Counted from the first letter of the stretch, positions 19,980-29,907 are shown. The stretch is 64,000 bases of DNA from Curtobacterium flaccumfaciens (GCA_029689965.1 CP121450.1:1488001-1552000), one strand, 5' to 3'. Numbers and translations are program-made. Notes: generated by a model not told the origin, from the letters alone.

Positions 19980-20008
19980 ACAAGACCGGCCGGTGTGGCC
20001 GGTCTTGT
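19980..20008 (-). terminator. Terminator between the DUF4307 gene and greA
   Basis: A 12-bp stem (ACAAGACCGGCC with GGCCGGTCTTGT) and a 5-nt loop just upstream of greA and 17 bp after the DUF4307 stop, ending in a T-containing tract on the minus strand. Confidence 0.7.
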
Positions 20009-20025
20009 CCGCGAATCACAGCAGT

Positions 20026-20510
20026 CTAGGGAACCCAGCAGTCGTGGATCAAGCCGGTCACGCCGCGAGTCACAGTGTTCACAGGCGTCGTGATGCTCCG
20101 GGTGCGCTGCTCGGACGCCGGCACCCGGATCTCCTTCCAGCCGACGATCGTGTACGACTTGTCGAGCACCTGCACGGCGCACCTCGCGGCGGTGCCGGGG
20201 TCGAGCGAGATCTGCGTGTGCACGACCGTGCGGTGCGCCGAGACGACCTCGTACCCGACGTCGTCGGTGTCGAGGCCGTGGCTGGTCTGCCCGGCCCGGC
20301 CCAGATCACCCAGACGATGAACACGAGGGCGACGGCAGCGGCGGCGACGACCCCGACGAGCCGTGTCCGGCGTGCGCGTCCGGGGGTGCGGCCGTAACGG
20401 TCGTCCAGCGTCGCGGTGATGCCGGCGGACGGCTGAGGGGCCGGTTGGTGCTGCGGTTCGGACAGTTCGGGGCTCCCGGGGTGATTATCCTGAATCCCAG
20501 GGTAGTTCAC
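20026..20510 (-). CDS. DUF4307 membrane protein (one indel)
   Basis: Small single-pass actinobacterial membrane protein of unknown function. The N-terminus is Pro/Gln-rich, followed by [18 protein letters not shown] and one helix ([20 protein letters not shown]). The extracytoplasmic C-terminal domain runs through [20 protein letters not shown] and ends [12 protein letters not shown]. The frame breaks near 20290. A GTG at 20510 is the most plausible start (reading [10 protein letters not shown]), but the start is uncertain. Divergent from mca, as often seen in this group. Confidence 0.83.
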
Positions 20511-20561
20511 GCGTCGCTGTGCGCTGCCCGCGTCCACCGCACGACCAGTGAGGAACCCCAC

Positions 20562-21451
20562 GTGCCGTACCGCCTGTTGGCCGTCCACGCCCACCCCGAC
20601 GACGAGTCGAGCAAGGGAGCGGCCACGATGGCGAAGTACGCGGCCGAGGGCAACGAGGTCCTGGTCGTGTCGTGCACCGGTGGTGAGGCGGGGACATCCT
20701 CAACGACCGGCTCGGCGAGCCCGCCACCGCTCGCGCGCACCGGGACATGGCCGGGTACCGCCGGACCGAGATGGCGGCGGCGCAGGCGGCGCTCGGCATC
20801 GACCACCTCTGGCTCGGGTACCACGACTCCGGCCTGCCGGACGCGGAGCAGGGCGAGAGCGTGCGACCCGGCACGTTCTCCACGGTGCCGCTCGAGTTCT
20901 CGACGGAGGCGCTCGTCCGGGTGGTCCGTCGGTTCCGACCGCACGTGCTCGTCACCTACGACGAGAACGGTGGCTACCCGCACCCGGACCACATCCGCAC
21001 GCACGAGGTCTCGGTCGCGGCTTGGACTGCCGCGGCCGATCCGGCTGCGTACCCGTCCGCCGGGCCCGCGTGGTCGATCGCGAAGCTTTACTACGAGCGG
21101 ACGATGAACCCGAGGCGGTTCCGGACGATCTTCGAAGCCCTGCAGGAACGCGACCCGGACAGCCCCGCGATCGAGCAGCTCCGCGAGTGGGTGGAACGGT
21201 TCGCCGACCGGCCCGACCTCGCCACCACCCACGTCGACGTGCACGACCACTTCGACGCCCGCGACGCCGCGCTCCGCGCCCATGCCAGCCAGGTGCCGCC
21301 CGACAGTGCGTTCTTCTACTGGCCGAACGACCTCCTCGCGACGGTGTGGCCCACCGAGGACTACCAGCTCGTGGAGGCCCGCGTGCCGACCGAGCTCCCG
21401 GAGTCCGACCTGTTCGCGGGGATCCCTGACGACGAGGACACCACCGCGTGA
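20562..21451 (+). CDS. mca: Mycothiol S-conjugate amidase (one indel)
   Basis: Zinc amidase that cleaves mycothiol-toxin conjugates to release GlcN-Ins and an N-acetylcysteine adduct for export; a marker of mycothiol-making Actinobacteria. GTG start. Metal-site motif [17 protein letters not shown] (about residues 11-27), then VVSCTGGE, and [17 protein letters not shown] with the third zinc ligand. [11 protein letters not shown] favours Mca over its paralogue MshB. The frame changes near 20692 (GGGCGAC apparently read as GGGGAC). Overlaps the next gene by 4 bp. Confidence 0.9.
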
Positions 21452-21771
21452 GCACCATCCAGGCGGCACTCGCCGCCACCCCCAGCCCGAGCCCGACCTC
21501 GACGGTCCCCGACGTCGACGTGACGCCCGGGGTCGCCGGCTTCATCGCGATCGCGGTCGTCGCCGTCGTGACGATCCTGCTCGTGATCGACATGACCCGG
21601 CGCATCCGACGCACGCGCTACCGGGCGGAGATCCGGGAGCGGCTGGAGGCCGAGGCGAACGGCACGGCGGGCGACGGCGCCGCGACCGACGGCACCGCGA
21701 CCGACGAGGCCGAGCGCCGCGCGGTGGAGGACGGCCGTGCCGACGTCGGCGACGACACCGAGCGCGGCTGA
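21448..21771 (+). CDS. Small single-pass membrane protein downstream of mca
   Basis: Unknown function. GTG start overlapping the mca TGA (GTGA), so translationally coupled. 107 residues: a short Pro/Ser/Thr N-terminus, one helix (GVAGFIAIAVVAVVTILLVI, about 28-47), a basic stop-transfer DMTRRIRRTRYRAEIRERL, and a low-complexity Ala/Asp/Gly tail. Small membrane proteins in this position are common next to mca in Actinobacteria. Confidence 0.75.
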   Translation: MSTIQAALAATPSPSPTSTVPDVDVTPGVAGFIAIAVVAVVTILLVIDMTRRIRRTRYRAEIRERLEAEANGTAGDGAATDGTATDEAERRAVEDGRADVGDDTERG

Positions 21772-21828
21772 CGCGGACGCGACGCGATCCGCTCGGGAGC
21801 CCCACCGACAGGTCGTTCCCCACCCCGG

Positions 21829-22031
21829 GCGCAGAATCGCGCGTCGGTCGCAGAATCGCGCGTAGGTGGCCTGGACTTCCGACCTCCTACGCGCGAATCG
21901 ACTTTCCAGTGCGCGTGCGATGGGCAGGAACGCTCGTTCCAGCGCGCGTGCGATGGGCAGGAACGCTCGTTCCAGCGCGCGTGCGATGGGCAGGAACGCT
22001 CGTTCCAGCGCGCGTGGGACGGGCAGGAACG
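21829..22031. repeat. Dispersed GAATCGCGCG repeat copy 2 with four 33-bp tandem units
   Basis: Same module order as 9115-9256: CAGAATCGCGCGT direct repeats, an inverted CTACGCGCGAATC arm, then a 33-bp unit beginning TTCCAG and containing GATGGGCAGGAACG. Units start at 21904, 21937, 21970 and 22003, the last diverging into the hemolysin III stop codon at 22032. Copy 1 has a single 33-bp-like unit, so this locus has expanded. Confidence 0.85.
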
Positions 22032-22733
22032 TCAGCGGACCGGGTCGAGCGCCACGAGCAGCACACCCACCCACTGCGCGGCGAACGCCACCACCGTGAG
22101 CGCGTGGAACACCTCGTGGAACCCGAACACCGTCGGCGACGGGTTCGGCGCTTGAACCCGTACACGAGCGCACCGACGACGTAGGCGAGTCCGCCGGACA
22201 GGACCAGCACCGTCATCGGGACGCTCGCGGCGAAGAACTGCGGCAGCAGCCCCAGCGCCGCGCAACCGAGCACGAGGTAGATGGGCACGTACGACCACCG
22301 CGGCGCACCGATCCAGAGCACCCGGAACGCGATGCCGAGCGCGGCGCCGGACCACATCACCCAGAGCACGACGACCATCAGGGTGTGCGGCAGGGCGCAG
22401 AGCGCCACGGGGTGTACGTGCCGGCGATGAGCAGCAGGATGTTGGTGTGGTCGATGCGCTTCAGGACGGCCTTGACCGTGGGGCCCCACGGGAAGCGGTG
22501 GTAGGTCGCGGAGACCCCGAAGAGCGCGAGCGACGTCGCCATGAACACCGCGCTGCCGGCCTTCGCGGCGGGGGAGCCGGCGAGGGCGATGAGCACGATA
22601 CCCATCGCGATGGCGAACGGGAACGCTCCGAGGTGGATCCAGCCGCGCCAGGCCGGTCGCGGCTCGGGCGCGCATGCGGCTTCTTCCGTGAAGGGGACGT
22701 GGGGAGGGTCCCGGTGTCGTGCTCGGCCTGCAT
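22032..22733 (-). CDS. Hemolysin III / PAQR family membrane protein (about three indels)
   Basis: Seven-helix YqfA/HlyIII-type membrane protein; proposed metal-dependent hydrolase fold, physiological role unclear. ATG at 22733. Signatures: SATYHRFPWGPTVKAVLKRIDHTNI and LLLIAGTYTP, carrying conserved Ser/His, and at the C-terminus FGFHEVFHALTVVAFAAQW with two more His. Frames change near 22665, 22410 and 22153. Convergent with the preceding plus-strand gene over a tandem repeat that abuts its stop. Confidence 0.85.
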
Positions 22734-22811
22734 GGTCCGACCGTAGGGGCCGATGCCGAACGAACGCCGTGACGAAGCTGGTTCCGAGGTGCGGTGCACT
22801 ATGTTCGTTCC

Positions 22812-23597
22812 GTGACCGGCAGGGTGGGATGGGCAGGACGAGGGATCCTCTACCGCGCCTACCAGAGCCGCATCCGCCGCCAGATCGACGGATCGGCGAT
22901 GCCCAAGCACGTCGCCATGATCGTGGACGGCAACCGCCGCTGGGCGAAGCAGCTCGGGCTCGAGTCCGCCGCGCACGGCCACCGCGCCGGTGCCGCGAAG
23001 ATCCCCGAGTTCCTGACCTGGTGCGACGACCTCGGCATCGAGGTCGTGACGCTGTACCTGCTGTCCTCCGACAACCTCACGGGCCGGGGCGGCGAGGAGC
23101 TTGAGCAGCTCGTCGGGATCATCGCGGACCTGGCCGGCACGCTCGCCGACCACCGGGACTGGCGGGTCCAGCACGTCGGCTCGAACGAAGGGCTGCCCGT
23201 CGGGCTCGTCACGGCGCTCGAGCAGGCGCAGGCCCGGACGGCGGACCACACCGGGCTGCACGTGAACCTTGCGGTCGGCTACGGCGGCCGCCGCGAGATC
23301 GCCGACGCCATGCGCAGCATCGTCCGGGCGCACGGCGAGGGCGGCGGAACGCTCGACACCCTGGCCGAGGTCCTCACGCCCGAGCTCATCGGCGATCACC
23401 TCTACACGCAGGGGCAGCCGGACCCCGATCTCGTGATCCGGACCTCGGGCGAGCAGCGGCTCTCCGACTTCATGCTGTGGCAGAGCGCGCACAGCGAGTT
23501 CTACTTCGTCGAGGCGTTCTACCCGGACCTGCGCGAGGTCGACTTCCTCCGCGCCGTCCGCGACTTCGGCCTCCGCTCCCGGCGCTTCGGCGGCTGA
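22812..23597 (+). CDS. Short-chain Z-isoprenyl diphosphate synthase (UppS/Rv1086-like)
   Basis: Cis-prenyltransferase condensing isopentenyl diphosphate onto an allylic primer. Intact, about 261 residues from GTG 22812 (an upstream GTG at 22794 is possible). The P-loop-like motif reads HVAMIVDGNRRWAKQ, and GNRRWA instead of GNGRWA resembles the M. tuberculosis farnesyl synthase Rv1086 more than undecaprenyl synthases. RTSGEQRLSDFMLWQSAHSE and YFVEAFYPDLREVDF are conserved. A chain-length call (C15) is inference from this motif alone. Confidence 0.87.
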   Translation: MTGRVGWAGRGILYRAYQSRIRRQIDGSAMPKHVAMIVDGNRRWAKQLGLESAAHGHRAGAAKIPEFLTWCDDLGIEVVTLYLLSSDNLTGRGGEELEQLVGIIADLAGTLADHRDWRVQHVGSNEGLPVGLVTALEQAQARTADHTGLHVNLAVGYGGRREIADAMRSIVRAHGEGGGTLDTLAEVLTPELIGDHLYTQGQPDPDLVIRTSGEQRLSDFMLWQSAHSEFYFVEAFYPDLREVDFLRAVRDFGLRSRRFGG

Positions 23598-23651
23598 CGC
23601 CGTCACATCCAGTAGACTCACAGGGTTTTCGTCCCACGGAAGGTTGCCCCT

Positions 23652-24761
23652 GTGAACATCGCCGAGTACGCCGCCGGCTTCGCCGAAGAGCCCGGCTACC
23701 TCGACCACGCCGCGTTCGGCCCGGTGCAGACAGCGGTCCTCGAGGAGCAGCGCGTGCTCGGGACGATCCAGGAGCACATGCGCTTCGGCGCCATGGAGAC
23801 GCTCGACGAGCAGGACGCCCGTGTCCGGACCGTCGCCGCACGCCTCGTCGGTCGGCGTGAGGACCAGGTCGTCTCGCAGACCGCGACCACGCCGGGCCTG
23901 CTGCACACCGCGTTCGGGCTGGCCGGTGGTGTGCTCGTCTCCGCCGACGAGTACCCGTCGCTGCCTCTCGCCCTCGCCAGCGCCGCCTCGGCCACCGGGG
24001 GCCGCGTGCAGCCCGTCGTCATCGAGTCCGGTGCCGGGTGGATGACGCCGTCGCTGATCGCCGGTCGCCTCACGGACGACGTGACGGCGGTCGCGGTCTC
24101 GCTCGTCGACTGGCGGACCGGCTACCTCGCCGACCTCGCCGCCATCCGAGAGGTCATCGGCGACCGCCTCCTCATCGTCGACGCGATCCAGGGCTTCGGG
24201 GTCGTGGACGCTCCGTACGAGGTGGCCGACGTCGTCGCCACGGGTGGGCAGAAGTGGCTGCACGCCGGTTGGGGCACTGGCTTCACCGCGTTCAGCGACC
24301 GGGCGCTGAACCGACTGCGTCCCGCGCTCTCCGGGCCGCACGGCACGACGGGCTGGCCGACCGAGGTCCCCGCCGTCCGCCCCGGTGCCGCCGGGTTCCA
24401 GATGACGCGCATCGACCCGGTCGCGCAGGCCCGGATGGCCGTGTCGCTCGACCGGCTGTCGGCGGTCGGGGTCGCCGCCGTGCAGGAGCGCGTCGCCGAC
24501 CGGGCCGAGCGGGTGTTCGACATCGCCGACGAGTTCGGCCTGCCCGTCGAGTCCAGCCGCGATCCGCGCGAACGGGCGGGCATCGTCGTGCTCCGACCGC
24601 CGCAGGGGCGTCTCACGGCGCTGTCCGCGGCGCTGCACAACCACGGCGTCACGGTGACGACACGGCTCGGGGTCGCGCGCGTGTCGGTGTTCGCGTCCAC
24701 GACGGACGAGACGCTCGGCATGTTCCGCGACGCCTGCGTCTCGTACGCGACGACGCCGTAG
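23652..24761 (+). CDS. Class V aminotransferase-like PLP enzyme
   Basis: Intact, 369 residues, GTG start with GGAAGG upstream. Fold-type I PLP enzyme: YLDHAAFGPVQ at the N-terminus (kynureninase/cysteine desulfurase-like), SLVDWRTGYLADLAAI, LLIVDAIQGFGVVDAPYE with the cofactor Asp, and the Schiff-base Lys in VVATGGQKWLHAGWGTG. The substrate cannot be read from sequence; related proteins are annotated as selenocysteine lyase, isopenicillin epimerase or desulfurase. A -10-like TAGACT lies about 40 bp upstream. Stands alone after the prenyl synthase. Confidence 0.85.
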   Translation: MNIAEYAAGFAEEPGYLDHAAFGPVQTAVLEEQRVLGTIQEHMRFGAMETLDEQDARVRTVAARLVGRREDQVVSQTATTPGLLHTAFGLAGGVLVSADEYPSLPLALASAASATGGRVQPVVIESGAGWMTPSLIAGRLTDDVTAVAVSLVDWRTGYLADLAAIREVIGDRLLIVDAIQGFGVVDAPYEVADVVATGGQKWLHAGWGTGFTAFSDRALNRLRPALSGPHGTTGWPTEVPAVRPGAAGFQMTRIDPVAQARMAVSLDRLSAVGVAAVQERVADRAERVFDIADEFGLPVESSRDPRERAGIVVLRPPQGRLTALSAALHNHGVTVTTRLGVARVSVFASTTDETLGMFRDACVSYATTP

Positions 24762-24798
24762 CGGGGCGCACGCCGGCATCGCCGGCGCGCCCCGGCGC

Positions 24799-25066
24799 GA
24801 GTCTCGGAGTGAGCGACCGTTCTCGCGCTGTTCGGCCCGAGAACGGTCGCGCACCCCGAGACTCGGCTTCGCCGCCGTGAGACTCGGCTTCGCCGCCGTG
24901 AGACTCGGCTTCGCCGCCGTGAGACTCGGCTTCGCCGCCGTGAGACTCGGCTGCGCCGCGTCGGACGGGAGGCACGGGTCGGCCTGGCACCGCGCCTCCC
25001 GTCCGCCACCGCGTGCGTTCACGCGACCGCGTGCGTTCACGCGACCGCGTGCGTTCACGCGACCGT
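24799..25066. repeat. Intergenic repeat cluster: long hairpin, five 21-bp units, REP-like palindrome and 18-bp repeats
   Basis: Within the gap before phoH: an imperfect hairpin of about 28 bp per arm (about 24799-24867, CGAGTCTCGG to CCGAGACTCG); five 21-bp GAGACTCGGCTTCGCCGCCG units starting at 24858, 24879, 24900, 24921 and 24942; a copy of the ACGGGAGGC palindrome (24962-25005); and three 18-bp GTGCGTTCACGCGACCGC units (25012-25065). No gene is supported here or in the remaining bases to 25235. Confidence 0.85.
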
Positions 25067-25235
25067 AACCTGCGGAACCGCGTGTCGCGAGTCGACCGTC
25101 GGGGGTCGGACGTAGCTTGTCCCCATCGGGCACCGCGCCCGATCGAAGCGGCCGCAGCAGGTGCTTCGAGACCCGCTCCAGTGGCCGCGTCGAGGACAAG
25201 GACCGGGCCGAGCGCGGCCCGGGGATGGAGTGGTC

Positions 25236-26593
25236 GTGACCTCTCAGAACGTCTCTCGCGGAACCCGGCAGCAGTACACCGCGGACTCGTCCACACCGGT
25301 CGCCCAGCGCACGTACGTGCTCGACACCTCGGTGCTCCTCAGCGATCCGCGGGCACTGTTCCGCTTCGCGGAGCACGCGGTGGTCCTGCCCGTCGTGGTC
25401 GTCAGCGAACTGGAGTCCAAGCGCGACGACCCGGAGATCGGGTACTTCGCACGGCAGGCCCTCCGGCTCCTCGACGAGCTGCGGGTCGAACACGAACGGC
25501 TCGACTTCCCGATCGCCATCGGCGAGGGCGGCTCGTTCCGGGTCGAAGCTGAACCACTCCAACCAGTCCGTGCTGCCGTCCGGGCTCCAGCTCGGCGACA
25601 ACGACTCGCGGATCCTCGCGGTCGCCTCGAACCTCAAGAACGACGGGCTCGACGTCGTCGTCGTGTCGAAGGACCTGCCGCTGCGGGTCAAGGCGTCGTC
25701 GATCGGCATGGCGGCGGAGGAGTACCGCGCCGAACTCGCCGTCGACTCCGGCTACACCGGCGTCACCGAGCTGCCGGTGTCGGGCGAGCAGATGTCCGAG
25801 CTTCTACGAGAACGAGGAGATCCGCTCCGCACAACTCAAGGGCGTCCCGGTCAACACCGGCGTCGTGATCCACTCCGAACGAGGCTCCGCGCTCGGCCGC
25901 GTGCACGCCGCCGGCGCGGTGTCGCTCGTGCGCGGCGACCGCGAGGTCTTCGGCCTCCGCGGCCGCTCCGCCGAGCAGCGGCTCGCGATCGACGCGCTGC
26001 TCGACACGGAGATCGGCATCGTCTCGCTCGGCGGCAGCGCGGGCACCGGCAAGTCGGCGCTCGCCCTGTGCGCGGGGCTCGAGGCCGTGCTCGAACGGCA
26101 ACAGCACAAGAAGATCATGGTGTTCCGCCCGCTCTACGCCGTGGGCGGCCAGGAGCTCGGGTACCTGCCGGGCGACGCGACCGAGAAGATGAACCCGTGG
26201 GCGCAGGCGGTGTACGACACGCTCGGGGCCCTGGTGTCGGACAACGTCCTCGACGAGGTCGTCGAGCGCGGCATGCTCGAGGTGCTCCCGTTGACGCACA
26301 TCCGCGGGCGCTCCCTGCACGACGCGTTCGTGATCGTCGACGAGGCGCAGTCGCTCGAGCGGAACGTGCTGCTCACGATGCTGTCACGGATCGGACAGAA
26401 CTCGCGGGTCGTCCTCACGCACGACGTCGCGCAGCGTGACAACCTGCGGGTCGGTCGGCACGACGGGGTCGCCTCGGTCATCGAGCGGCTGAAGGGGCAC
26501 CCGCTGTTCGCGCACGTGACGCTGACGCGCTCGGAGCGCTCGGCGATCGCCGCGCTGGTGACGGAGATGCTGGACTCGCCGGACCTGGTGTAG
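25236..26593 (+). CDS. PhoH family protein with N-terminal PIN domain (two indels)
   Basis: PIN-PhoH fusion (PhoH2/YlaK type), predicted RNA helicase/ribonuclease. GTG 25236 chosen for spacing to GGATGGAG. The PIN domain has [25 protein letters not shown] and [11 protein letters not shown] with its acidic residues. The PhoH ATPase follows with [17 protein letters not shown] (Walker A), [11 protein letters not shown] (Walker B) and [14 protein letters not shown]. Both indels sit at AGCT: GAAGCTGAAC at 25547 and GAGCTTCTAC at 25801. Joined length is about 450 residues. Linked to toxin-like RNA degradation in mycobacteria (family knowledge). Confidence 0.92.
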
Positions 26594-26616
26594 CGGCCCG
26601 GGCCCGGGCCCGCAGG

Positions 26617-26740
26617 CCGAGACTCAGGGTCAGCGACAAGTCTCGTGCTCCTGAGCGCGAGATCTGTCGCTCACTGTCAGTCTCGTGGCCTCTGGACGGA
26701 CGGGAGGCGCGGTGCCAGCCGGCACCGCGCCTCCCGTCCG
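26617..26740. repeat. GAGACTC/AAGTCTC inverted repeats and REP-like palindrome after phoH
   Basis: CGAGACTC, CAAGTCTCG, CGCGAGATCT and CAGTCTCG copies (26619-26695) precede a perfect 20-bp stem with an AGCC loop (26697-26716 with 26721-26740). The gap is convergent between phoH and fumC, so the palindrome likely terminates both. Confidence 0.75.
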
Positions 26741-26757
26741 CCTGGTGGCCGGCTGCG

Positions 26758-28181
26758 TCAGCCGGGGTGCGTCATCGAGAGTACGTCGAGGGCGCTGTCG
26801 AGCTGCTCCTCGGTGACCTCGCCCCGCTCGACGTGCCCGAGGGCGATCACCGCTTCGCGCACGGTGACCCCTTCGGCGACGGCGAACTTCGCGACCTTGG
26901 CCGCGGCCTCGTACCCGATCACGCGGTTGAGCGGCGTGACGATCGACGGCGACGACTCGGCGAACGCGCGGGCGCGGTCGAGGTTCGCCTCGAGCCCGTC
27001 GATCGTCTTGTCGGCCAGCACCCGCGAGCTGTTCGCGAGCAGCCGGATGGACTCGAGCAGCGCCGTGCCCATCACCGGGATCGCCACGTTGAGCTCGAAC
27101 GCGCCCGAGGCACCGGCCCAGGCGACCGTCGCGTCGTTGCCGATCACCCGTGCGGCGACCATCAGGGTGGCCTCGGGGATGACCGGGTTGACCTTGCCCG
27201 GCATGATCGACGAGCCAGGTTGCAGGTCCGGGATGTGGAGCTCGCCGAGGCCCGTGTTCGGTCCGGAGCCCATCCAGCGGAGGTCGTTGTTGATCTTCGT
27301 CAGGCTGACCGCGATGACCTTGAGGGCACCGGACACCTCGACGAGGGCGTCACGCGCGCCCTGCGCCTCGAAGTGGTCGAGGGCCTCGGTGATCGGCAGG
27401 TCGGTGTCGCTCGCGAGCTGCGCGATCACCTTCTGCGGGAAGCCCTTCGGCGTGTTGATGCCCGTGCCGACGGCGGTACCGCCGAGCGGGACCTCGGCGA
27501 CACGGGGAGCGTGGCCTGCACGCGCTCGATGCCGAGCCGGACCTGGCGCGCGTACCCGCCGAACTCCTGCCCGAGGGTGACCGGGGTGGCGTCCATGAGG
27601 TGGGTGCGACCGGACTTCACCGCGTCGGCCCAGAGCGTCGCCTTCGCCTCGAGCGCCTCGGCGAGGTGTTCGAGCGCGGGCACGAGGGTGCGGAGCAGGG
27701 CCTCGGTCACGGCGACGTGCACCGACGTCGGGAACACGTCGTTCGAGGACTGCGAGGCGTTCACGTGGTCGTTCGGGTGCACGGGCGCACCGGCGATCTC
27801 GGACGCCAGGGTCGCGAGGACCTCGTTCATGTTCATGTTCGACGAGGTGCCGCTGCCGGTCTGGTACACGTCGACCGGGAACTGGTCGTGGTGCTCGCCG
27901 CCGATGATCGTGTCCGCGGCCTTCGCGACGGCGTCGGCCAGGGCGGGGTCGACGATGCCGAGCTCGCCGTTCACGATCGCCGCGGCGCGCTTGATCCGGG
28001 CGAGGGCCACGATCTGCGCCGGCTCGAGGCCGCTGCCCGAGATCGGGAAGTTCTCCACCGCGCGCTGCGTCTGCGCACGGTAGAGCGCGGACACCGGCAC
28101 CCGGACCTCGCCCATGGTGTCGTGCTCGATGCGGTACTCGCCGGAGCTGTCGGTCACGGTGGTCGGGCTGGTGTCGGTCAC
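26758..28181 (-). CDS. fumC: Class II fumarate hydratase (one indel)
   Basis: TCA-cycle enzyme hydrating fumarate to malate, oxygen-stable iron-free form. Signatures: [70 protein letters not shown] and the catalytic loop [15 protein letters not shown]. The frame breaks near 27500, between QATLP and [14 protein letters not shown]. Total about 473 residues. Followed upstream on the same strand by carbonic anhydrase about 95 bp away. Confidence 0.95.
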
Positions 28182-28276
28182 GTCGTCGTGGTCCTTCCTG
28201 GGTGCTCGCCGGCGCGGTCGCGCCGGCTGGTCGGGGTGTCCCGCTGGTGTGCGGGACGCGTCGTCGCGGCGGCCGG

Positions 28277-28891
28277 TCAGGCCTGACCCACGACGGTGTC
28301 GACGGCGACCTCGCCCGTGGCGAGGTCGTAGGTCGCGCCGACGACGGCCAATCTACCCTCGGCGATCGCGTCGGACACCGCGCCGGAGCGCTCGATCACC
28401 TGGCGCAGCGTGGCCTCGAGGTGGGCCGCGCCGACGGCTTCCTGGGGCACCTCGGCGTCGATGCTGCGCACACGCTCGACGCTCGGGGCGATGGCGTCGA
28501 CGAGGACCTGCAGGTGCGGGGCAGGGACGGGTTCGCCGGAGCGGGCGGCCGAGACGGCACCGCACTTCGTGTGGCGGAGCACGACGACGAGCGGCGTGCC
28601 GAGCGCGACGACGGCGAACTCGATCGAACCGAGCACGACGTCGTCGACGATCTGGCCGGCGTTGCGGATCGCGAAGAGGTCGCCGATGCCGGCGTCGAAG
28701 ACGTGCTCGAAGGGCACGCGGGAGTCCGAACAGCCGAGCACCGTCGCGAACGGCGCCTGCGAGCCCGCGAGCTCCGACCTGCGGTCCGGGTCGGTCCGGC
28801 CGGTGCGCCGCTTGTCCGCGGCGAAGCGGGCGTTGCCGTCGACGAGCAGCCGGAGGGCGTCGGACGGGTTGGAGGCGGCGCGGTCGGGCAT
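28277..28891 (-). CDS. Beta-class carbonic anhydrase
   Basis: Zinc enzyme interconverting CO2 and bicarbonate in the cytoplasm. Intact, 204 residues. Zinc ligands are in [15 protein letters not shown] (Cys and Asp-Arg dyad) and [11 protein letters not shown] (His and Cys). The C-terminal [10 protein letters not shown] is typical of the short actinobacterial form. No signal peptide. Same strand as fumC and the DUF4245-xse genes; operon membership uncertain given gaps of about 95 bp. Confidence 0.93.
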   Translation of the reverse strand: MPDRAASNPSDALRLLVDGNARFAADKRRTGRTDPDRRSELAGSQAPFATVLGCSDSRVPFEHVFDAGIGDLFAIRNAGQIVDDVVLGSIEFAVVALGTPLVVVLRHTKCGAVSAARSGEPVPAPHLQVLVDAIAPSVERVRSIDAEVPQEAVGAAHLEATLRQVIERSGAVSDAIAEGRLAVVGATYDLATGEVAVDTVVGQA

Positions 28892-28990
28892 GGGGCTCCT
28901 CGGGGCTGGTCAGGTGCTTGCTGGTCAGGTGGTGCTGGTCGGGTGCTGCGCGTGCCGCTGCATCGCGCCGGTACTGCTCGGGGGAGGGGG

Positions 28991-29628
28991 TCAGCCGGCG
29001 AACTGCTTCGACACGGCGGTCGCGACGGTCCGGAAGGACGAGTCGTCCGCGGTGCCGGACAGGACGATGGTGTTGCGCTCGAAGGTCGAGACGAGCGAGT
29101 AGGCGTGGTTGCCGGCGTCGTCGCCCTCGGCTCGCCGGTCGTACACGGTCCACTTCGTGCCCGCGATCGTGCGGGACCCGGTGGCGGCGTGCTGGTCGAG
29201 CTGGTTCGAGACCCAGGTCTCGTTCGCCCGGATGCCCTGCTGGAGGCCGATGTACTGCTTGTCGGGGGTGATGAAGCCGACGGTCCAGACGCTCACGCCG
29301 TCGGTCGTCTTGTCCTTGTAGTCCGCGCGGTTCGACGAGAAGCCCCCGGCAGCACCGGTGCCGCGAGCTCGACGCCGGGGACCTTCGCCTGGGACGCGAC
29401 GTGCCGGTAGTCCACGGCGCGGTCGACCACCGAGGTGTTCGGTCGGACGACGACCGCGACGAGGAACAGCACGATGCCGAGCGACGCGATCAGGGCGATG
29501 ACGAGGTTGAACGCCGTCTGGTGCTGCCGCCGGGCCGTGCGGGCCGCGTCCTTCCGTGCCCAGGTCTCCTCCGGCGTCTCGGGGCGACCCAGCTCGGCGA
29601 CGATCGGGCGCCCGTCGGCGTCGGTCAT
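28991..29628 (-). CDS. DUF4245 membrane-anchored protein (one indel)
   Basis: Actinobacterial single-pass protein of unknown function. ATG at 29628 overlaps the xseB stop (ATGA). One helix ([22 protein letters not shown]) and an extracytoplasmic domain with [27 protein letters not shown] and [13 protein letters not shown], characteristic of DUF4245. The frame changes near 29360. Coupled to xseB-xseA, a conserved actinobacterial arrangement. Confidence 0.87.
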
Positions 29629-29866
29629 CGTGCGGCGCCGTCCTCGGACGCGGAAGCGCGGGCGGCGTCGAGCCGGGCGCGGGCACCGACGAGCCATTCC
29701 TCGCACCGGGCGGCCAGCGACTCGCCCGCTCCCACAGCGAGAGGGAGCGTTCGAGCGTGGCCGAACCCTGCTCGAGCTCGGCGACGACGCGCACGAGTTC
29801 GTCGCGCGCGGCTTCGTAGCTCAGCGACTGGACGTCGGCCTGCTCGGGTTCCTGCTGGGATGACAC
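29625..29866 (-). CDS. xseB: Exodeoxyribonuclease VII small subunit (one indel)
   Basis: Small helical subunit that wraps the XseA coiled coil. About 80 residues with [20 protein letters not shown] and [18 protein letters not shown], the family signature. The frame changes near 29730 (a GGGG run). Located 41 bp downstream of xseA and overlapping the DUF4245 start. Confidence 0.92.
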
Positions 29867-29907
29867 GCGTCGATCCTACCGAGCCCCGCCGACGCCCGGG
29901 CCCCGCA

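Noticed and set aside
24858..24962. CRISPR-like array
   Set aside because: Units are directly contiguous 21-bp repeats with no spacers, and no cas genes are present.
25090..25230. Structured leader RNA before phoH
   Set aside because: Only one short hairpin (CCGGGCC/GGCCCGG, about 25203-25221) is evident; not enough to call a regulatory RNA.
22461..25709. Very long open frame on the minus strand (over 1000 codons)
   Set aside because: It is antisense to a prenyl synthase and a class V aminotransferase that both match families. High GC keeps antisense frames open; its translation is low-complexity with no family motifs.
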